Source of the DNA: Brevibacillus ruminantium
Lineage (GTDB): Bacteria; Bacillota; Bacilli; Brevibacillales; Brevibacillaceae
DNA: 64,000 nucleotides
Reading direction: 5' to 3'
NCBI RefSeq assembly: GCF_023746555.1
Contig: NZ_CP098755.1
Location: 1,392,001-1,456,000, forward strand
In this document: in pieces, positions 41,632-50,934 of the stretch
How positions within the stretch are numbered: the first letter of the stretch is position 1
How the letters are laid out: each line of letters starts with the position of its first letter
Notes under the pieces: model-generated
Seen by the model: only the letters and a program-made list of their open reading frames with translations
What the model was told of the DNA's origin: nothing
Databases searched by the model: none
Program-made: the position numbers and the translations under genes

Positions 41632-42933
41632 TCATTCAAATGACAGCGACTCGCCGGGGGAAAGGGAGTTCAGCCCGCGAAATCCCTCCCTAAAAAGCGC
41701 CTCGGCCAGACGGTCTGTGGCTGGTTTGCCAGCGTGCACAAGCAGCGTCTGTCTGCTCGGAACCGCTTGGAGCATTTTCCGAACATCGCCCGCTCCTTGG
41801 TGGACCTTGTAGCGAATAAAACGGACATCGCAAGCATGATCGGAAGGGACGGCTTTTTCCAAAAGCTGCCGCCCCAGACTCTCGGCGGCCAGGTGACCGG
41901 TCAAGATGATCGTATTTTGCGTCTGGCCGCGCAGCTGCTCATAGTACCAGCCTGCCCGCTCTGACTCCATCATGCCGTCACCTGTGAGGATGATGCACGA
42001 TTTTGCTTGGGCCAGCTCTTTTTCCCGCTCAGCGGAACTCCTGATCACGCGCATATTGGGAGCGTTCAGGGCAAGGCGAATGCGTTCATCTGCTCCCGGA
42101 TGGAGCCAGTCCGTTCTCTCCAGCAGTTGCTCCAGGCCATCCCGAATATCGCTTTCTACCAGCAGGCGCACCTGCGGAAACGTCTCGCTTGCCCAGACTA
42201 ACAAATCTTGACTTCTGCCCCGCACGGGTACGGGCAAGAGTACCTTTCCTCCCCGCTCGATAGCAGTCGTGATCTGCTGCGAGAGCTCAGCCAGTTTATC
42301 TGCCTGGGACTGGTCATCCATGCCATAAGCAGCATCGACAATCGATAGGCCGATCGGTTCCTGCTCCCAGATGTGCAGGTTGTCTCCCGGCCAATCAAAA
42401 CGAAGCAATTCAGACTCCCCGGTAAAATCGCCAGAGAAAAAGACGCTGCTTCCCTCGATGGCAAGCAGCATCCAGACGGAGCCGAGCATATGTCCTGTAC
42501 GTCCCCAGCAGATGCGCAGGCTCGGTGAAATCGAAAGCCATTCACCTGCCATCACGGCCTCGTCCAGATAGGCAAATCGCACAGCGCGGATATCCTCTTC
42601 CCGATAGGGAGGCTCAGCCGAATGTCTTGCTGCGTAGCGTCGCCATGCAGCGTAGTATCCAGGAAGCTGATCGGCCGTTGCCTTTGTCGTCCAGACGACG
42701 CCCTCGTAGCCGAATTTATACAAAAGCGGAATTGCCATGGAATGATCTTCATGTGCATGGGATAAAAAAACAGCGTCAAGCTGTGCAACCTCATGAGGTA
42801 CGAGCAACGGGTAAACGCCGCCCGCTTCTTTCTTTCCCCCACAATCGAGCAGTATTCGCGTATCGTCCTTTTGAATTACATAGCTGGAGCGGCCATGTTC
42901 ACCAGCGCCGCCCCATACAGTCATTTGTCTCAT
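41632..42933 (-). CDS. Metallo-beta-lactamase/beta-CASP hydrolase
   Basis: A 433-residue protein of the RNA-processing beta-CASP branch (CPSF73/RNase J-like clan). Zinc motifs are visible: LSHAHEDHS (motif 2), GHMLGS (motif 3) and FSGDFT (motif 4), then a beta-CASP insert. The equivalent of motif A is VDAAYG, and VHAG near the end fits motif C. Motif B, usually S-x-H-x-D, reads HQGAGD, so the His seems to be absent. The start at 42933 has GTGGAATG 9 nt upstream and lies 1 nt after the permease stop. It ends an ABC importer operon, an unusual place for this enzyme class. Substrate unknown. Confidence 0.85.
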   Translation of the reverse strand: MRQMTVWGGAGEHGRSSYVIQKDDTRILLDCGGKKEAGGVYPLLVPHEVAQLDAVFLSHAHEDHSMAIPLLYKFGYEGVVWTTKATADQLPGYYAAWRRYAARHSAEPPYREEDIRAVRFAYLDEAVMAGEWLSISPSLRICWGRTGHMLGSVWMLLAIEGSSVFFSGDFTGESELLRFDWPGDNLHIWEQEPIGLSIVDAAYGMDDQSQADKLAELSQQITTAIERGGKVLLPVPVRGRSQDLLVWASETFPQVRLLVESDIRDGLEQLLERTDWLHPGADERIRLALNAPNMRVIRSSAEREKELAQAKSCIILTGDGMMESERAGWYYEQLRGQTQNTIILTGHLAAESLGRQLLEKAVPSDHACDVRFIRYKVHQGAGDVRKMLQAVPSRQTLLVHAGKPATDRLAEALFREGFRGLNSLSPGESLSFE

Positions 42934-42934
42934 T

Positions 42935-44608
42935 TTACACATTCCACTTTCTCTTCGAGCTGATGATATGCAGAGAGAGCAGCAGCACGGTCGTCAGTCC
43001 CACTGAAATCACGGCCATCGCCATGCCGAGAGCTACCTCTCCTTGTTCGAACTGGGCAAAAATATACGTCGCAGACGTCTCCATGGAAGGGGGAAGAATC
43101 AGCAACGACGCCACTAATTCGCGTATCGAAATGGTAAACGTCATCATCCAGCCGGCTAGCATGCCAGGGATGACCAGCGGCAGCAGGAGCCGCCGCAAAA
43201 TATAGAAGGAGCCGGCTCCAAAAACACGTCCCGCCTGAAAGAGTGACGGATCAATCTGGCTGAAATTCGCCTTGACGTACTGCACCGTATAGGGGAGAAA
43301 GAACACGACGTACGTCAGGACGACCATGCCGTACGTATTGTACAGCTTGAGCGGCATCCACGGAGAATTCCAGAAGATGATCAATCCCAGTACAATCACG
43401 ATACCTGGCACTGTATTTGGCAAAAGCGCAAAAAGGTCAGTGAACCGTTGGGACAAGCGCTGTGACCGCTGAATCATCAAAGCGAAATAGGTGCCCAGTA
43501 TGACGGCAATCGTAGCCGCTACCAGGGACAAGCTCAGGCTGTTCAGAAGTGCATGGAGTCCTTTGGAGCCGGGACTCAGCAACTGAACATAGGCTTGAAT
43601 CGTGAAATTTCCCCACGTCAGCCCTTCCCCGCGCAGCTTCATCAGGGAAGCACTGATGACAGAAAAGTACGGCACACCAATGGACAAACCGAGCAGCACA
43701 GCAAGATACGTCCATGTGAGCCAGCTTCTCCAGCCCTTCAACTGATAAACCTTGATCCGCGAGCCTTTGCCTCCGACAAGCGGGTAGGTAAATTTTCGCG
43801 TGACCCATGAATGCATGTACCAAAGCAGCAAGCAGGTAGAGAGCAGGATGGATGCCAGTGCTGTCGCTTTGCCAAAATCAATGGGCCAACTGGAGATGTA
43901 TTTGTGAATTTCCGAAGTCAGGACGTAATATCCGATCAGCCTGCCAAAGGTAGCAGGTGTTCCAAACTCGGCGATCGTTTTGACGAAGATCAAAAGAGCG
44001 CCCATCGCATAGCTGGATAAAAGCAGAGTCAGCACAATGCGGCGAAAGCGATACGCAAAGGACCCGCCATGCAGCGCGGCCGCCTCTTCTCGGCTGCCTC
44101 CGATCTGTTGCAAAGCATTGCGAAGGATCAGGTACAAAAACGGGAAGAGGTGGAGGCTCATAATCACCACCATCCCAAAAACACTGAAAAATTTCGGTGT
44201 CCACGCAGATGTCCATGGCAATAACTGCTCCAGATACCCGTTATGCTGCATAAACAAAATCCAGCCCATGGAGCCGATGTACGGCGGGGTCATGAACGGA
44301 ATCAGCAGGATCACGTCTACCCATTGGTGCTTCACGAAATTCGTTTTCGCGAAAATCCACGCCACGGGCAGGGCCAGCAGTGTCGAACCTGCGACAACCA
44401 ACAGGCCAAGCCAGATGGAGTGCAGCAAAACCTCGCCTAGCTCACTGTCCAGAATCAGCCGAAGCGGAGATAAAAGATCCAGCGCTCCCTCCGGGTATAC
44501 ACTTGTTTGAAAGATAAAAAGAAGGGGGATGACCACAAGGATCAAGAGCAGGGCAATTGCCAGGGCCATCCCAAGAGAGAAAAGCTTGCTCGCACGCAAA
44601 GATTGCAT
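42935..44608 (-). CDS. ABC transporter permease, double domain (ferric/2-AEP type)
   Basis: A 557-residue permease made of two MetI-like halves of about six membrane segments each, like FbpB, ThiP or PhnV-type proteins. EAA loops occur as SREEAAALHGGSFAYRFRRIV and as LFQAGRVFGAGSFYILRRLL. The start is uncertain: ATG 44608 has GGTGAAGG upstream, GTG 44617 has less support. It works with the adjacent lipoprotein and ATPase to import a small ion or organophosphorus compound. It is 47 nt from the lipoprotein gene. Confidence 0.88.
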   Translation of the reverse strand: MQSLRASKLFSLGMALAIALLLILVVIPLLFIFQTSVYPEGALDLLSPLRLILDSELGEVLLHSIWLGLLVVAGSTLLALPVAWIFAKTNFVKHQWVDVILLIPFMTPPYIGSMGWILFMQHNGYLEQLLPWTSAWTPKFFSVFGMVVIMSLHLFPFLYLILRNALQQIGGSREEAAALHGGSFAYRFRRIVLTLLLSSYAMGALLIFVKTIAEFGTPATFGRLIGYYVLTSEIHKYISSWPIDFGKATALASILLSTCLLLWYMHSWVTRKFTYPLVGGKGSRIKVYQLKGWRSWLTWTYLAVLLGLSIGVPYFSVISASLMKLRGEGLTWGNFTIQAYVQLLSPGSKGLHALLNSLSLSLVAATIAVILGTYFALMIQRSQRLSQRFTDLFALLPNTVPGIVIVLGLIIFWNSPWMPLKLYNTYGMVVLTYVVFFLPYTVQYVKANFSQIDPSLFQAGRVFGAGSFYILRRLLLPLVIPGMLAGWMMTFTISIRELVASLLILPPSMETSATYIFAQFEQGEVALGMAMAVISVGLTTVLLLSLHIISSKRKWNV

Positions 44609-44655
44609 ATCCTTCACCGTTTTTCTGTTTAGTAAACACTTTGTAGCGGATGATT

Positions 44656-45750
44656 TTATTTAAACACTTGAGTAAATTTCTTTGTTACGTCGTCACCATT
44701 TTCATCCATCCAGGTCCAATCGATTTTCAACACCGGGATCTCAGCTGCACCTGGGCGATCTTTCGCCGCCACATCTGTGCGTCCTGGCAGCAAGTACGTT
44801 TCTGCAACCATTTTCTGCGCTTCATCAGATAGTAGGTAATCGATGAAAGCTTTGGCGTTCTCGACATTTTGGCTCGTTTTCACAATAGCTGCAGGTCGGG
44901 GGCTGATTACCGTACCGCTCTTTGGATAGATCAAGTCGATCGGCTCGCCCTTTTCCTTCGCAGCGTACGTCATGTAATCGACAGCAGCGACGACGGCACT
45001 CTTCGAGCCTGTAATCACCGGGTCGAGCGCAGCTTGGTTGGCTCCGGCCTGTGCCACGCCGTTCTTTTTGTACGCCTCAAACAGCTCCCATCCGCTTTCG
45101 CCATGGGCGCTCAGATAACCGGTTACGAGATCAAGCGCAGAGCCGGATTGTGCCGGGTCTGGAATGTTCACCTTGTCCTTCCATTCGGGGCTGGCGATGT
45201 CTGCCCAGTCTTCCGGCGGCGTTGTCACCAGCTTTGTATTGTAAGCAATCCCCAGAGCGGAGGCAGAGTAGCCAAAGAAGTGCCCCTCTTGGTCGGACCA
45301 TTCGGGAATCAGCTTGTCCGCATTTTTCGCTTCTTTATATTCCAGTGTGAGTCCGCTTTTCTTCAGGCCTTGTGCAGAAGGCAGGGAGGCAAGTACTACT
45401 ACATCGACCACCGGATTTGCTTTTTCTGCTTCCATACGGGATAAGATTTTTCCCGTCGTGCCTTGAAACATTTCCACCTGTACGCCCGTTTTCTCTTCGA
45501 ATCCTTTTTGAATCGACTCCGCCAATCCTTTTGGTCCTGCGCTGTAAACGACTACTTTACCGCTCAGCTTCTTCTCTTCAGTCCCTGCTGCTGGAGTGGA
45601 AGAGGATTCTGGGGCAGATGACGCTGCTTGTTTCTCTTGGGGAGTGCTTGCTGTTGGCTGAGAGCTGGTGCCGCAAGCGGTGACGCCAAATCCAACCATC
45701 GCTGTCAGTAAAACCAGTACGCTTTTTTTCAAACCATGCCTTTTGCTCAT
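44656..45750 (-). CDS. ABC substrate-binding lipoprotein (FbpA/PhnS-like)
   Basis: A 364-residue solute-binding lipoprotein. The signal peptide ends in the lipobox VTAC, followed by a long Ser/Thr/Ala/Gln spacer. The mature domain starts LSGKVVVYSAGPKGLAESI and has DPAQSGSALDLV and SPRPAAIVKTSQNVENAKAF, as in binding proteins for ferric ion, 2-aminoethylphosphonate or thiamine. The twin-Tyr iron motif of FbpA is not obvious, so phosphonate or another phosphate compound is equally likely. GAGGAGG lies 9 nt before the ATG at 45750. Confidence 0.9.
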   Translation of the reverse strand: MSKRHGLKKSVLVLLTAMVGFGVTACGTSSQPTASTPQEKQAASSAPESSSTPAAGTEEKKLSGKVVVYSAGPKGLAESIQKGFEEKTGVQVEMFQGTTGKILSRMEAEKANPVVDVVVLASLPSAQGLKKSGLTLEYKEAKNADKLIPEWSDQEGHFFGYSASALGIAYNTKLVTTPPEDWADIASPEWKDKVNIPDPAQSGSALDLVTGYLSAHGESGWELFEAYKKNGVAQAGANQAALDPVITGSKSAVVAAVDYMTYAAKEKGEPIDLIYPKSGTVISPRPAAIVKTSQNVENAKAFIDYLLSDEAQKMVAETYLLPGRTDVAAKDRPGAAEIPVLKIDWTWMDENGDDVTKKFTQVFK

Positions 45751-45774
45751 TTTGTACATCCTCCTCTTTTTTCC

Positions 45775-46743
45775 CTAAATCGATGTAATGTTGTGTATAT
45801 GCAGGGGAGAGACGAACATATGGATCGACTCGCCTGCTGGCAGACGCTTGTCGTGATAGGCTGTCCATGAACCAAGACGGCCCATGTCCAAGTGAATCTC
45901 ATACCGATCGCCCATGTAGCTGACGCTGCGGATGACGCCCTCGTATGTAAGATCGCCTTCCTCGCCGTACCATCTGATATGCTCGGGCCGAATCACCAGC
46001 TTGTCCTCCTTAAGCCAGTTGGATTTCCCAATAAAGCTGGCAACAAAGGGATGCTTTGGCTTCCCGTAAATCTGTTCGGGCGTACCTGCCTGCAAGACCT
46101 GTCCACGGTTCATGACGACGATCTCGTCGGACATCGACATGGCTTCTGTCTGGTCATGGGTAACGTAGAGAGCGGTGAGGCCGATGTCGCGCACGAGACT
46201 CATCAGCTCGAACCGCATTTCATCCCGCAGCATTGCGTCAAGTGCGCTCAGTGGCTCGTCAAACAGGACGAGCGGCGGTTTCATGACAACCGCCCGGGCA
46301 AACGCAACCCGCTGTTGCTGTCCCCCTGAGAGCTGATGGGGAAAACGCTTTTCCATCCCCTGCAGCCGCACCCGCTCGATCGCTTCGTTTACCAGTCGGT
46401 CCACCTCTTTCTTTTGGCCGGTTGCGCGAAGCCCAAAAGCGATGTTCTCAAAGACAGTCAGATGCGGCCAAAGAGCGAAGTCCTGAAAGACCATGCCGAA
46501 ATTGCGTTTATGCACGGGTTTTTCAATGGCCAGAGGCCGTGAAAACAATACCTCGTCTCCCAGCCGGATTTCCCCCTGATCCGGTGTCTCCAGCCCCGCA
46601 ATCATGCGGAGCAGCGTCGTCTTGCCGCAGCCGGATGGCCCCAGCAGCGTCGTGAACCGGCTTTGCCGAATCCGTAAACTTGTTGGATGTAGAGCTTGAA
46701 CCTCATCAAATGATTTGGCTAATCCATCCAGGATGACATCCAT
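45775..46743 (-). CDS. ABC transporter ATPase (FbpC/PotA type)
   Basis: A 322-residue ATPase. It has Walker [10 protein letters not shown] near residue 36, a Q-loop in GMVFQDFALWPHLTV, signature [15 protein letters not shown], Walker B LVLFDEPLSALD and switch ALYVTHDQTEAM. A C-terminal TOBE-like domain (LVIRPEHIRWY) follows. It is the first gene of the minus-strand operon, with a purine-rich ribosome site, and diverges from a LysR regulator. Together with the next two genes it makes a complete importer. Confidence 0.92.
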   Translation of the reverse strand: MDVILDGLAKSFDEVQALHPTSLRIRQSRFTTLLGPSGCGKTTLLRMIAGLETPDQGEIRLGDEVLFSRPLAIEKPVHKRNFGMVFQDFALWPHLTVFENIAFGLRATGQKKEVDRLVNEAIERVRLQGMEKRFPHQLSGGQQQRVAFARAVVMKPPLVLFDEPLSALDAMLRDEMRFELMSLVRDIGLTALYVTHDQTEAMSMSDEIVVMNRGQVLQAGTPEQIYGKPKHPFVASFIGKSNWLKEDKLVIRPEHIRWYGEEGDLTYEGVIRSVSYMGDRYEIHLDMGRLGSWTAYHDKRLPAGESIHMFVSPLHIHNITSI

Positions 46744-46820
46744 GTGCGAGACCTTCTTCCCTTTCGTAAGATAGTTTCAGTCTATCGACCCAATGCTAAT
46801 GTTTTGTTAGGTTCCGATTA

Positions 46821-46835
46821 ATCTTCTATTAAGAT
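46821..46835. promoter_or_regulatory. Possible LysR box 1
   Basis: ATCTTCTATTAAGAT has inverted arms ATCTT/AAGAT and fits T-N11-A. Confidence 0.5.
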
Positions 46836-46859
46836 ATTGAATACAAACTATACATCGTC

Positions 46860-46874
46860 ATAGATTTTATCTAT
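46860..46874. promoter_or_regulatory. Possible LysR box 2
   Basis: ATAGATTTTATCTAT has inverted arms ATAGAT/ATCTAT and fits T-N11-A. It is 39 nt centre to centre from box 1, in the divergent intergenic region. Confidence 0.5.
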
Positions 46875-46933
46875 ACTACTGACAGCAAAATGGCCACGCA
46901 GGGAATCGATGAAACGGTGGAGGGAATGATCGC

Positions 46934-47827
46934 ATGAACATCAGTCTGTTGAAAATGCAAATCGTAGAGCTGATCGGTCGGCACAAAAAGATCACGGCTG
47001 TCGCAGACCGGCTGGGTCTCAAACAGCCAACCGTAACCTTTCATATGAAAAGCCTGGAGCGGGAGCTTGGCGTACAGCTCTTTGAAGCGCGTTCGGGGAA
47101 AATGTATTTGACAGAAGCAGGCGAGGCCCTCTGTCATTATGCCGTGAAAATCAACGCGCTCGCCTCAGAAGCAGAACGGGTCGTCCAGGAGTTTCAGAGT
47201 CTCAAAAAAGGGCAGCTCAAAATCGGCGCCAGCTACGTGCCGGGTACGTACATCCTGCCCGGCATCATCAGCAGCTTTTCAGCTTCGTTTCCCAATCTAT
47301 CCATCTCTTTGTCCGTCAAGACGGCGCCCGTCATCAAGGACATGCTGATCAATCATGAAATTGATCTGGGGGTGTTTTCTTCCGAGCCTTTTCACATGGA
47401 GGCGCTCGTTGCAGAGACACTGTGCGAGGATGAGATGGTCGTGATCTTCTCTCCCTCCCACCCGTTTGCCCGACAAAAGGAGCTTACGGCGAACATGCTG
47501 GCCGAGGTGCCCTTTCTCTTCCACAGTCCGGAATCAAGCACGCGAGCAATCACGCTCCAGTGGGCACAAGCCAATGGGGTGGAGCTGATGCCGCGGATGG
47601 AGCTGGATTCTCTGGAGGCAATCAAACAGATGGCCATGCTGGGAGAGGGCGTATCATTTCTCTCCCGGTTGGCCGTGGAGCGTGAAGCAGCGAGGGGAGA
47701 GCTTGTGTACAGAGCAATTCCGCAGAACCATTTGAAACGGTATTTTTCATACGCTTATAATGAAAACCGCCGACAGTCAATCGTGTTGGAAACCTTTTTG
47801 GAAAGGCTGAGGGCTGGGCTGTCATAA
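46934..47827 (+). CDS. LysR-family regulator divergent from the ABC operon
   Basis: A 297-residue LysR-type regulator. The N-terminal helix-turn-helix (HKKITAVADRLGLKQPTVTF, then SLERELGVQLFEA) is followed by the usual co-inducer domain (LKIGASYVPGTYILPGIISS). A GGAGGGA site precedes the ATG. It is transcribed away from the ABC importer and beta-CASP genes. Two LysR-box-like palindromes between them make control of that operon likely. The effector is not known. Confidence 0.92.
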   Translation: MNISLLKMQIVELIGRHKKITAVADRLGLKQPTVTFHMKSLERELGVQLFEARSGKMYLTEAGEALCHYAVKINALASEAERVVQEFQSLKKGQLKIGASYVPGTYILPGIISSFSASFPNLSISLSVKTAPVIKDMLINHEIDLGVFSSEPFHMEALVAETLCEDEMVVIFSPSHPFARQKELTANMLAEVPFLFHSPESSTRAITLQWAQANGVELMPRMELDSLEAIKQMAMLGEGVSFLSRLAVEREAARGELVYRAIPQNHLKRYFSYAYNENRRQSIVLETFLERLRAGLS

Positions 47828-48017
47828 GCGAGGGATTTTCCCATTTGCGCGGAATCGAGCGATTTCGCATAAATTAGGGAGAAAAACGGAGATTTCAGGG
47901 GTTAAATTGCGAGGTTATCCTATGCTATTATTATCAAGTTACATCGTAGCATTTCCTGTGGAGTCATGATTTTCGAAGCTGGATTGATGGATTCTCGTTG
48001 AAAAGTGGTGGTGTTTG

Positions 48018-49172
48018 ATGTTCTCTCGAAAAATGTTTTTGCGGGTAGATTTTGTTCTGATTTTTTCTGTATTGGCCTTGTCTATCCTCTCAACCCTCGC
48101 TATCTATTCGACCACCGTTAACCGAAACGGTATGGAAGATTGGTATCAAAAGCAAATCGTCTGGCAGATCATTTCCGTCGTTTCTATGATTGCTTTTGCC
48201 TTCCTCGATCACCGAATCCTAAAAGGGCTCCTTTCATATATAGGATACTTTCTTTGCATTTGTTTGCTGATATGCGTATTTTTTTACCCAGCCAAAAACG
48301 GGGCACAATGCTGGATCACACTGCCCGGCGGCTTCCAATTTCAGCCATCGGAGCTGACCAAGATTTTTGTGATCTTAACTATCTCTGATTTTATGACGAG
48401 AGCCAGGCAAAAAAACGAGTCATTTGGCTGGAAGCATCTTTTCGTCATTCTCGGGATCAACCTGGTTCCCTTTGTTTTGATTTTGAAACAGCCTCATTTG
48501 GGACAAGCGCTCACTCTTTTGGGGATCACCGGAGCCATGATGATTTTATTTTTAAGCCGGAAACAACTGTTGGTGTATCTAGTCAGTGTGGCCGTGCTAA
48601 TCTCCGCGATTTTTATTGCGAAAACAGCTTTTACCGAGCAGTCGATCGAATTTGTCGAGAAGCTCCCTTTTATGAATCATCAAAAGGAACGGATCATTAC
48701 GTTTTTGGATTCAGAAATTGATAAAGCAGGAGCAAGCTATCAAGTCTTGCAGGCAAAAATGGCGATTGGTTCCGGCCAATTGATGGGGCGGGGGATAGTC
48801 AGCGGCACTGCCACGCAGGGAAACTGGGTTCCGGAGCAGTGGACCGATTTTATCTTCTCGGCGATTGGGGAAGAGTTAGGGTTTCTCGGCGCCAGTTTCT
48901 TGTTGACCCTCTTCTTTTTTCTCTTGTATCGGCTGACCGCGATTGCCGTTCAATCAGAGGATTATTTCTCCACATGCTTTATTACGGGCGTGATTGGCAT
49001 GTTTACGTTTCAAATCATCGAGAATGTCGGAATGAATCTTGATATGATGCCTGTTACCGGAATCACCTTGCCGTTTGTGTCCTATGGGGGAACCTCTTTG
49101 CTTACGAACTTTGTGATTCTGGGAATTGTCCTTTCGATGAAAATCAGAACCAATCGTCTTACGTTTAGCTAA
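48018..49172 (+). CDS. SEDS-family protein (FtsW/RodA/SpoVE-like)
   Basis: Shape, elongation, division and sporulation family polytopic protein, 384 residues, about ten membrane segments. Conserved regions are FQPSELTKIFVIL near residue 110, KQPHLGQALTLL near 155 (the K-x-P-D-L-G position with His for Asp), GSGQLMGRG near 250 and ENVGMNLDMMPVTGITLPF...YGGTSLL near 330-360. These are lipid II polymerases paired with a class B PBP, but no PBP is adjacent. The usual GARRWI reads GAQCWI here. The ATG at 48018 has only a modest GGTGGTG ribosome site; TTG at 48015 is an alternative. Confidence 0.88.
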   Translation: MFSRKMFLRVDFVLIFSVLALSILSTLAIYSTTVNRNGMEDWYQKQIVWQIISVVSMIAFAFLDHRILKGLLSYIGYFLCICLLICVFFYPAKNGAQCWITLPGGFQFQPSELTKIFVILTISDFMTRARQKNESFGWKHLFVILGINLVPFVLILKQPHLGQALTLLGITGAMMILFLSRKQLLVYLVSVAVLISAIFIAKTAFTEQSIEFVEKLPFMNHQKERIITFLDSEIDKAGASYQVLQAKMAIGSGQLMGRGIVSGTATQGNWVPEQWTDFIFSAIGEELGFLGASFLLTLFFFLLYRLTAIAVQSEDYFSTCFITGVIGMFTFQIIENVGMNLDMMPVTGITLPFVSYGGTSLLTNFVILGIVLSMKIRTNRLTFS

Positions 49173-49278
49173 ACGACCCTCCCTATACAAAGAATTCCAC
49201 GCCAAACTTCGCGTAAAAGAATTGATCAACGCAGGGAGGTATGGTACATTCGGCATGGTAGAGTAGGAGATGGAGAGG

Positions 49279-50925
49279 ATGGTACTGGTGCAAACCCACA
49301 TCATGGAGCGGGCAACAGATTTTGCCCTGCTTGCTGATCGATTGGAACAAATGGCGTCGTCCATGGAGAAAGAAAAGGACGAGGTGACTCCGGGAAAATT
49401 GCTCCAGCTTGCGGCAAAAACGCGCGAGGTGGAGTTGAATATCGCATTTTGCGGACACTTTTCGGCCGGAAAATCAACCATGATCAATACCTTGTTGGGG
49501 GTCAATCTGCTGCCCTCCAACCCGATTCCGACAAGTGCCAATGTTGTCAAAATCCGCGGCGGCGAAAAAGCTGCCCGCGTTTATACACATCACAACGGTG
49601 TGCTGACATTTGACCCTGACACGGAGATGGAAAAGCTCAAGCAATTCGCGGTGGATGGCGATACGGTAGAGTGGGTGGAGGTCTCCTATCCGGGGACCCT
49701 CTTGCATGAGCAAGCCAGCCTGCTCGATACCCCGGGGATCGACTCGACAGATGCAGCTCACAAGATCGCGACAGAGTCAGCCTTGCACTTGGCCGACGTA
49801 GTCATCTACATGATGGACTACAATCACGTGCAGGCCGAGGAAAACTTCAATTTTACGAAGACATTGAAAGACCGCGGGAAACCAGTCTATCTGGTTGTAA
49901 ATATGATTGATAAGCACATCGACTTTGAGCTGGATTTTGACAGCTACAAAGAGAGCGTGGAAGAGGCTTTCGCGACATGGAACATCGTGCCGGACGGTAT
50001 TTTCTATACGTCCCTGGCCGAGCCCGATCATGAGGAAAATCAGTATGAAGCGTTTCGCAGCATGTTGACACAATTGATCGATAACCGCGAGCAGTTGGTC
50101 AGTAAAACCGTAAGAGATGCGGCTGAGCATCTGATCGAAGAACATGTGCTGGTGCTGAAAAGAGAAAATGCCGAGAAGCGTCAAGGCCTGGAAAACGAGC
50201 TTGATGGTCTGCACGCAGCTGATATCGACAGCCACGATGGCAGGCAGGTCACAGAGGCTCTGCAAGCCGCCGAAGCAGCCGCGAGCGAACTGACCGGCCG
50301 CGTCGATCAGGCGCGCAAGCACATGGAAAAAGAGCTGGGCGTGCTCTTAGACAATGCGCGTCTGACTTACTACAGCACAAACGAAGCGGCTGAGCAATAC
50401 CTGGAGAGCCGCAAGCCGGGCTTTAAGATGGGGCTGTTTTTTGCTGGTAAAAAGACAGAAGAAGAGCGGCAGAGAAGACTGGAAGCGCTGCTGGCAGACT
50501 TGCGGGAAAAAACAGAAGGCAATCTCGATTTTCACTTCAAGGAACTGCTGAGTAAATTTCCGGAGAAATTCGAGCTGCGCGACGACGCTTATCATACGGC
50601 GGTCTACGCTACGAAGATCGAAATGAACGCTGATTTTCTCGCCTCCCGGGTAAAAGACGGGGCGAGTACGAGAGAGTATGTGATGAATTACTGTTCCGAC
50701 TTGTCTAACGGAATCAAAGCGGAGTACCGGCGTGCCGGGATGGGCTTGATTGAGCAAGTGGTCTCCATGCTGAAACGGAAGACTGAGGTGGAAGGTGCAC
50801 AGCTGCAAGAGCGGCTCCGCGTGCTTCGCGAGCTGGCGCAGATCCATGCGCAATTGCAGCAGTTGGCAAAGACAGAACAGGCAGCAGGAGAGCGCCTGCA
50901 AGCGATTTTGCGTGAAGGAGCGTAA
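49279..50925 (+). CDS. Dynamin-like GTPase, N-terminal half of DynA type
   Basis: A 548-residue dynamin-family GTPase. The P-loop GHFSAGKSTMINTLLG near residue 57-72 is of the dynamin form, the switch Thr is in IPTSANV, G3 is LLDTPGIDS and G4 is NMIDKH. A long helical region follows. The start at 49279 is chosen because AGGAG lies 9 nt upstream; ATG 49270 has no spacing and GTG 49288 is possible. Bacterial dynamins of this group fuse or protect membranes under stress. In Bacillus DynA the two GTPase halves form one polypeptide of about 1200 residues; here the second half follows as a separate gene in the same reading frame after one TAA. Confidence 0.9.
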   Translation: MVLVQTHIMERATDFALLADRLEQMASSMEKEKDEVTPGKLLQLAAKTREVELNIAFCGHFSAGKSTMINTLLGVNLLPSNPIPTSANVVKIRGGEKAARVYTHHNGVLTFDPDTEMEKLKQFAVDGDTVEWVEVSYPGTLLHEQASLLDTPGIDSTDAAHKIATESALHLADVVIYMMDYNHVQAEENFNFTKTLKDRGKPVYLVVNMIDKHIDFELDFDSYKESVEEAFATWNIVPDGIFYTSLAEPDHEENQYEAFRSMLTQLIDNREQLVSKTVRDAAEHLIEEHVLVLKRENAEKRQGLENELDGLHAADIDSHDGRQVTEALQAAEAAASELTGRVDQARKHMEKELGVLLDNARLTYYSTNEAAEQYLESRKPGFKMGLFFAGKKTEEERQRRLEALLADLREKTEGNLDFHFKELLSKFPEKFELRDDAYHTAVYATKIEMNADFLASRVKDGASTREYVMNYCSDLSNGIKAEYRRAGMGLIEQVVSMLKRKTEVEGAQLQERLRVLRELAQIHAQLQQLAKTEQAAGERLQAILREGA

Positions 50926-50934
50926 ACGGACATT

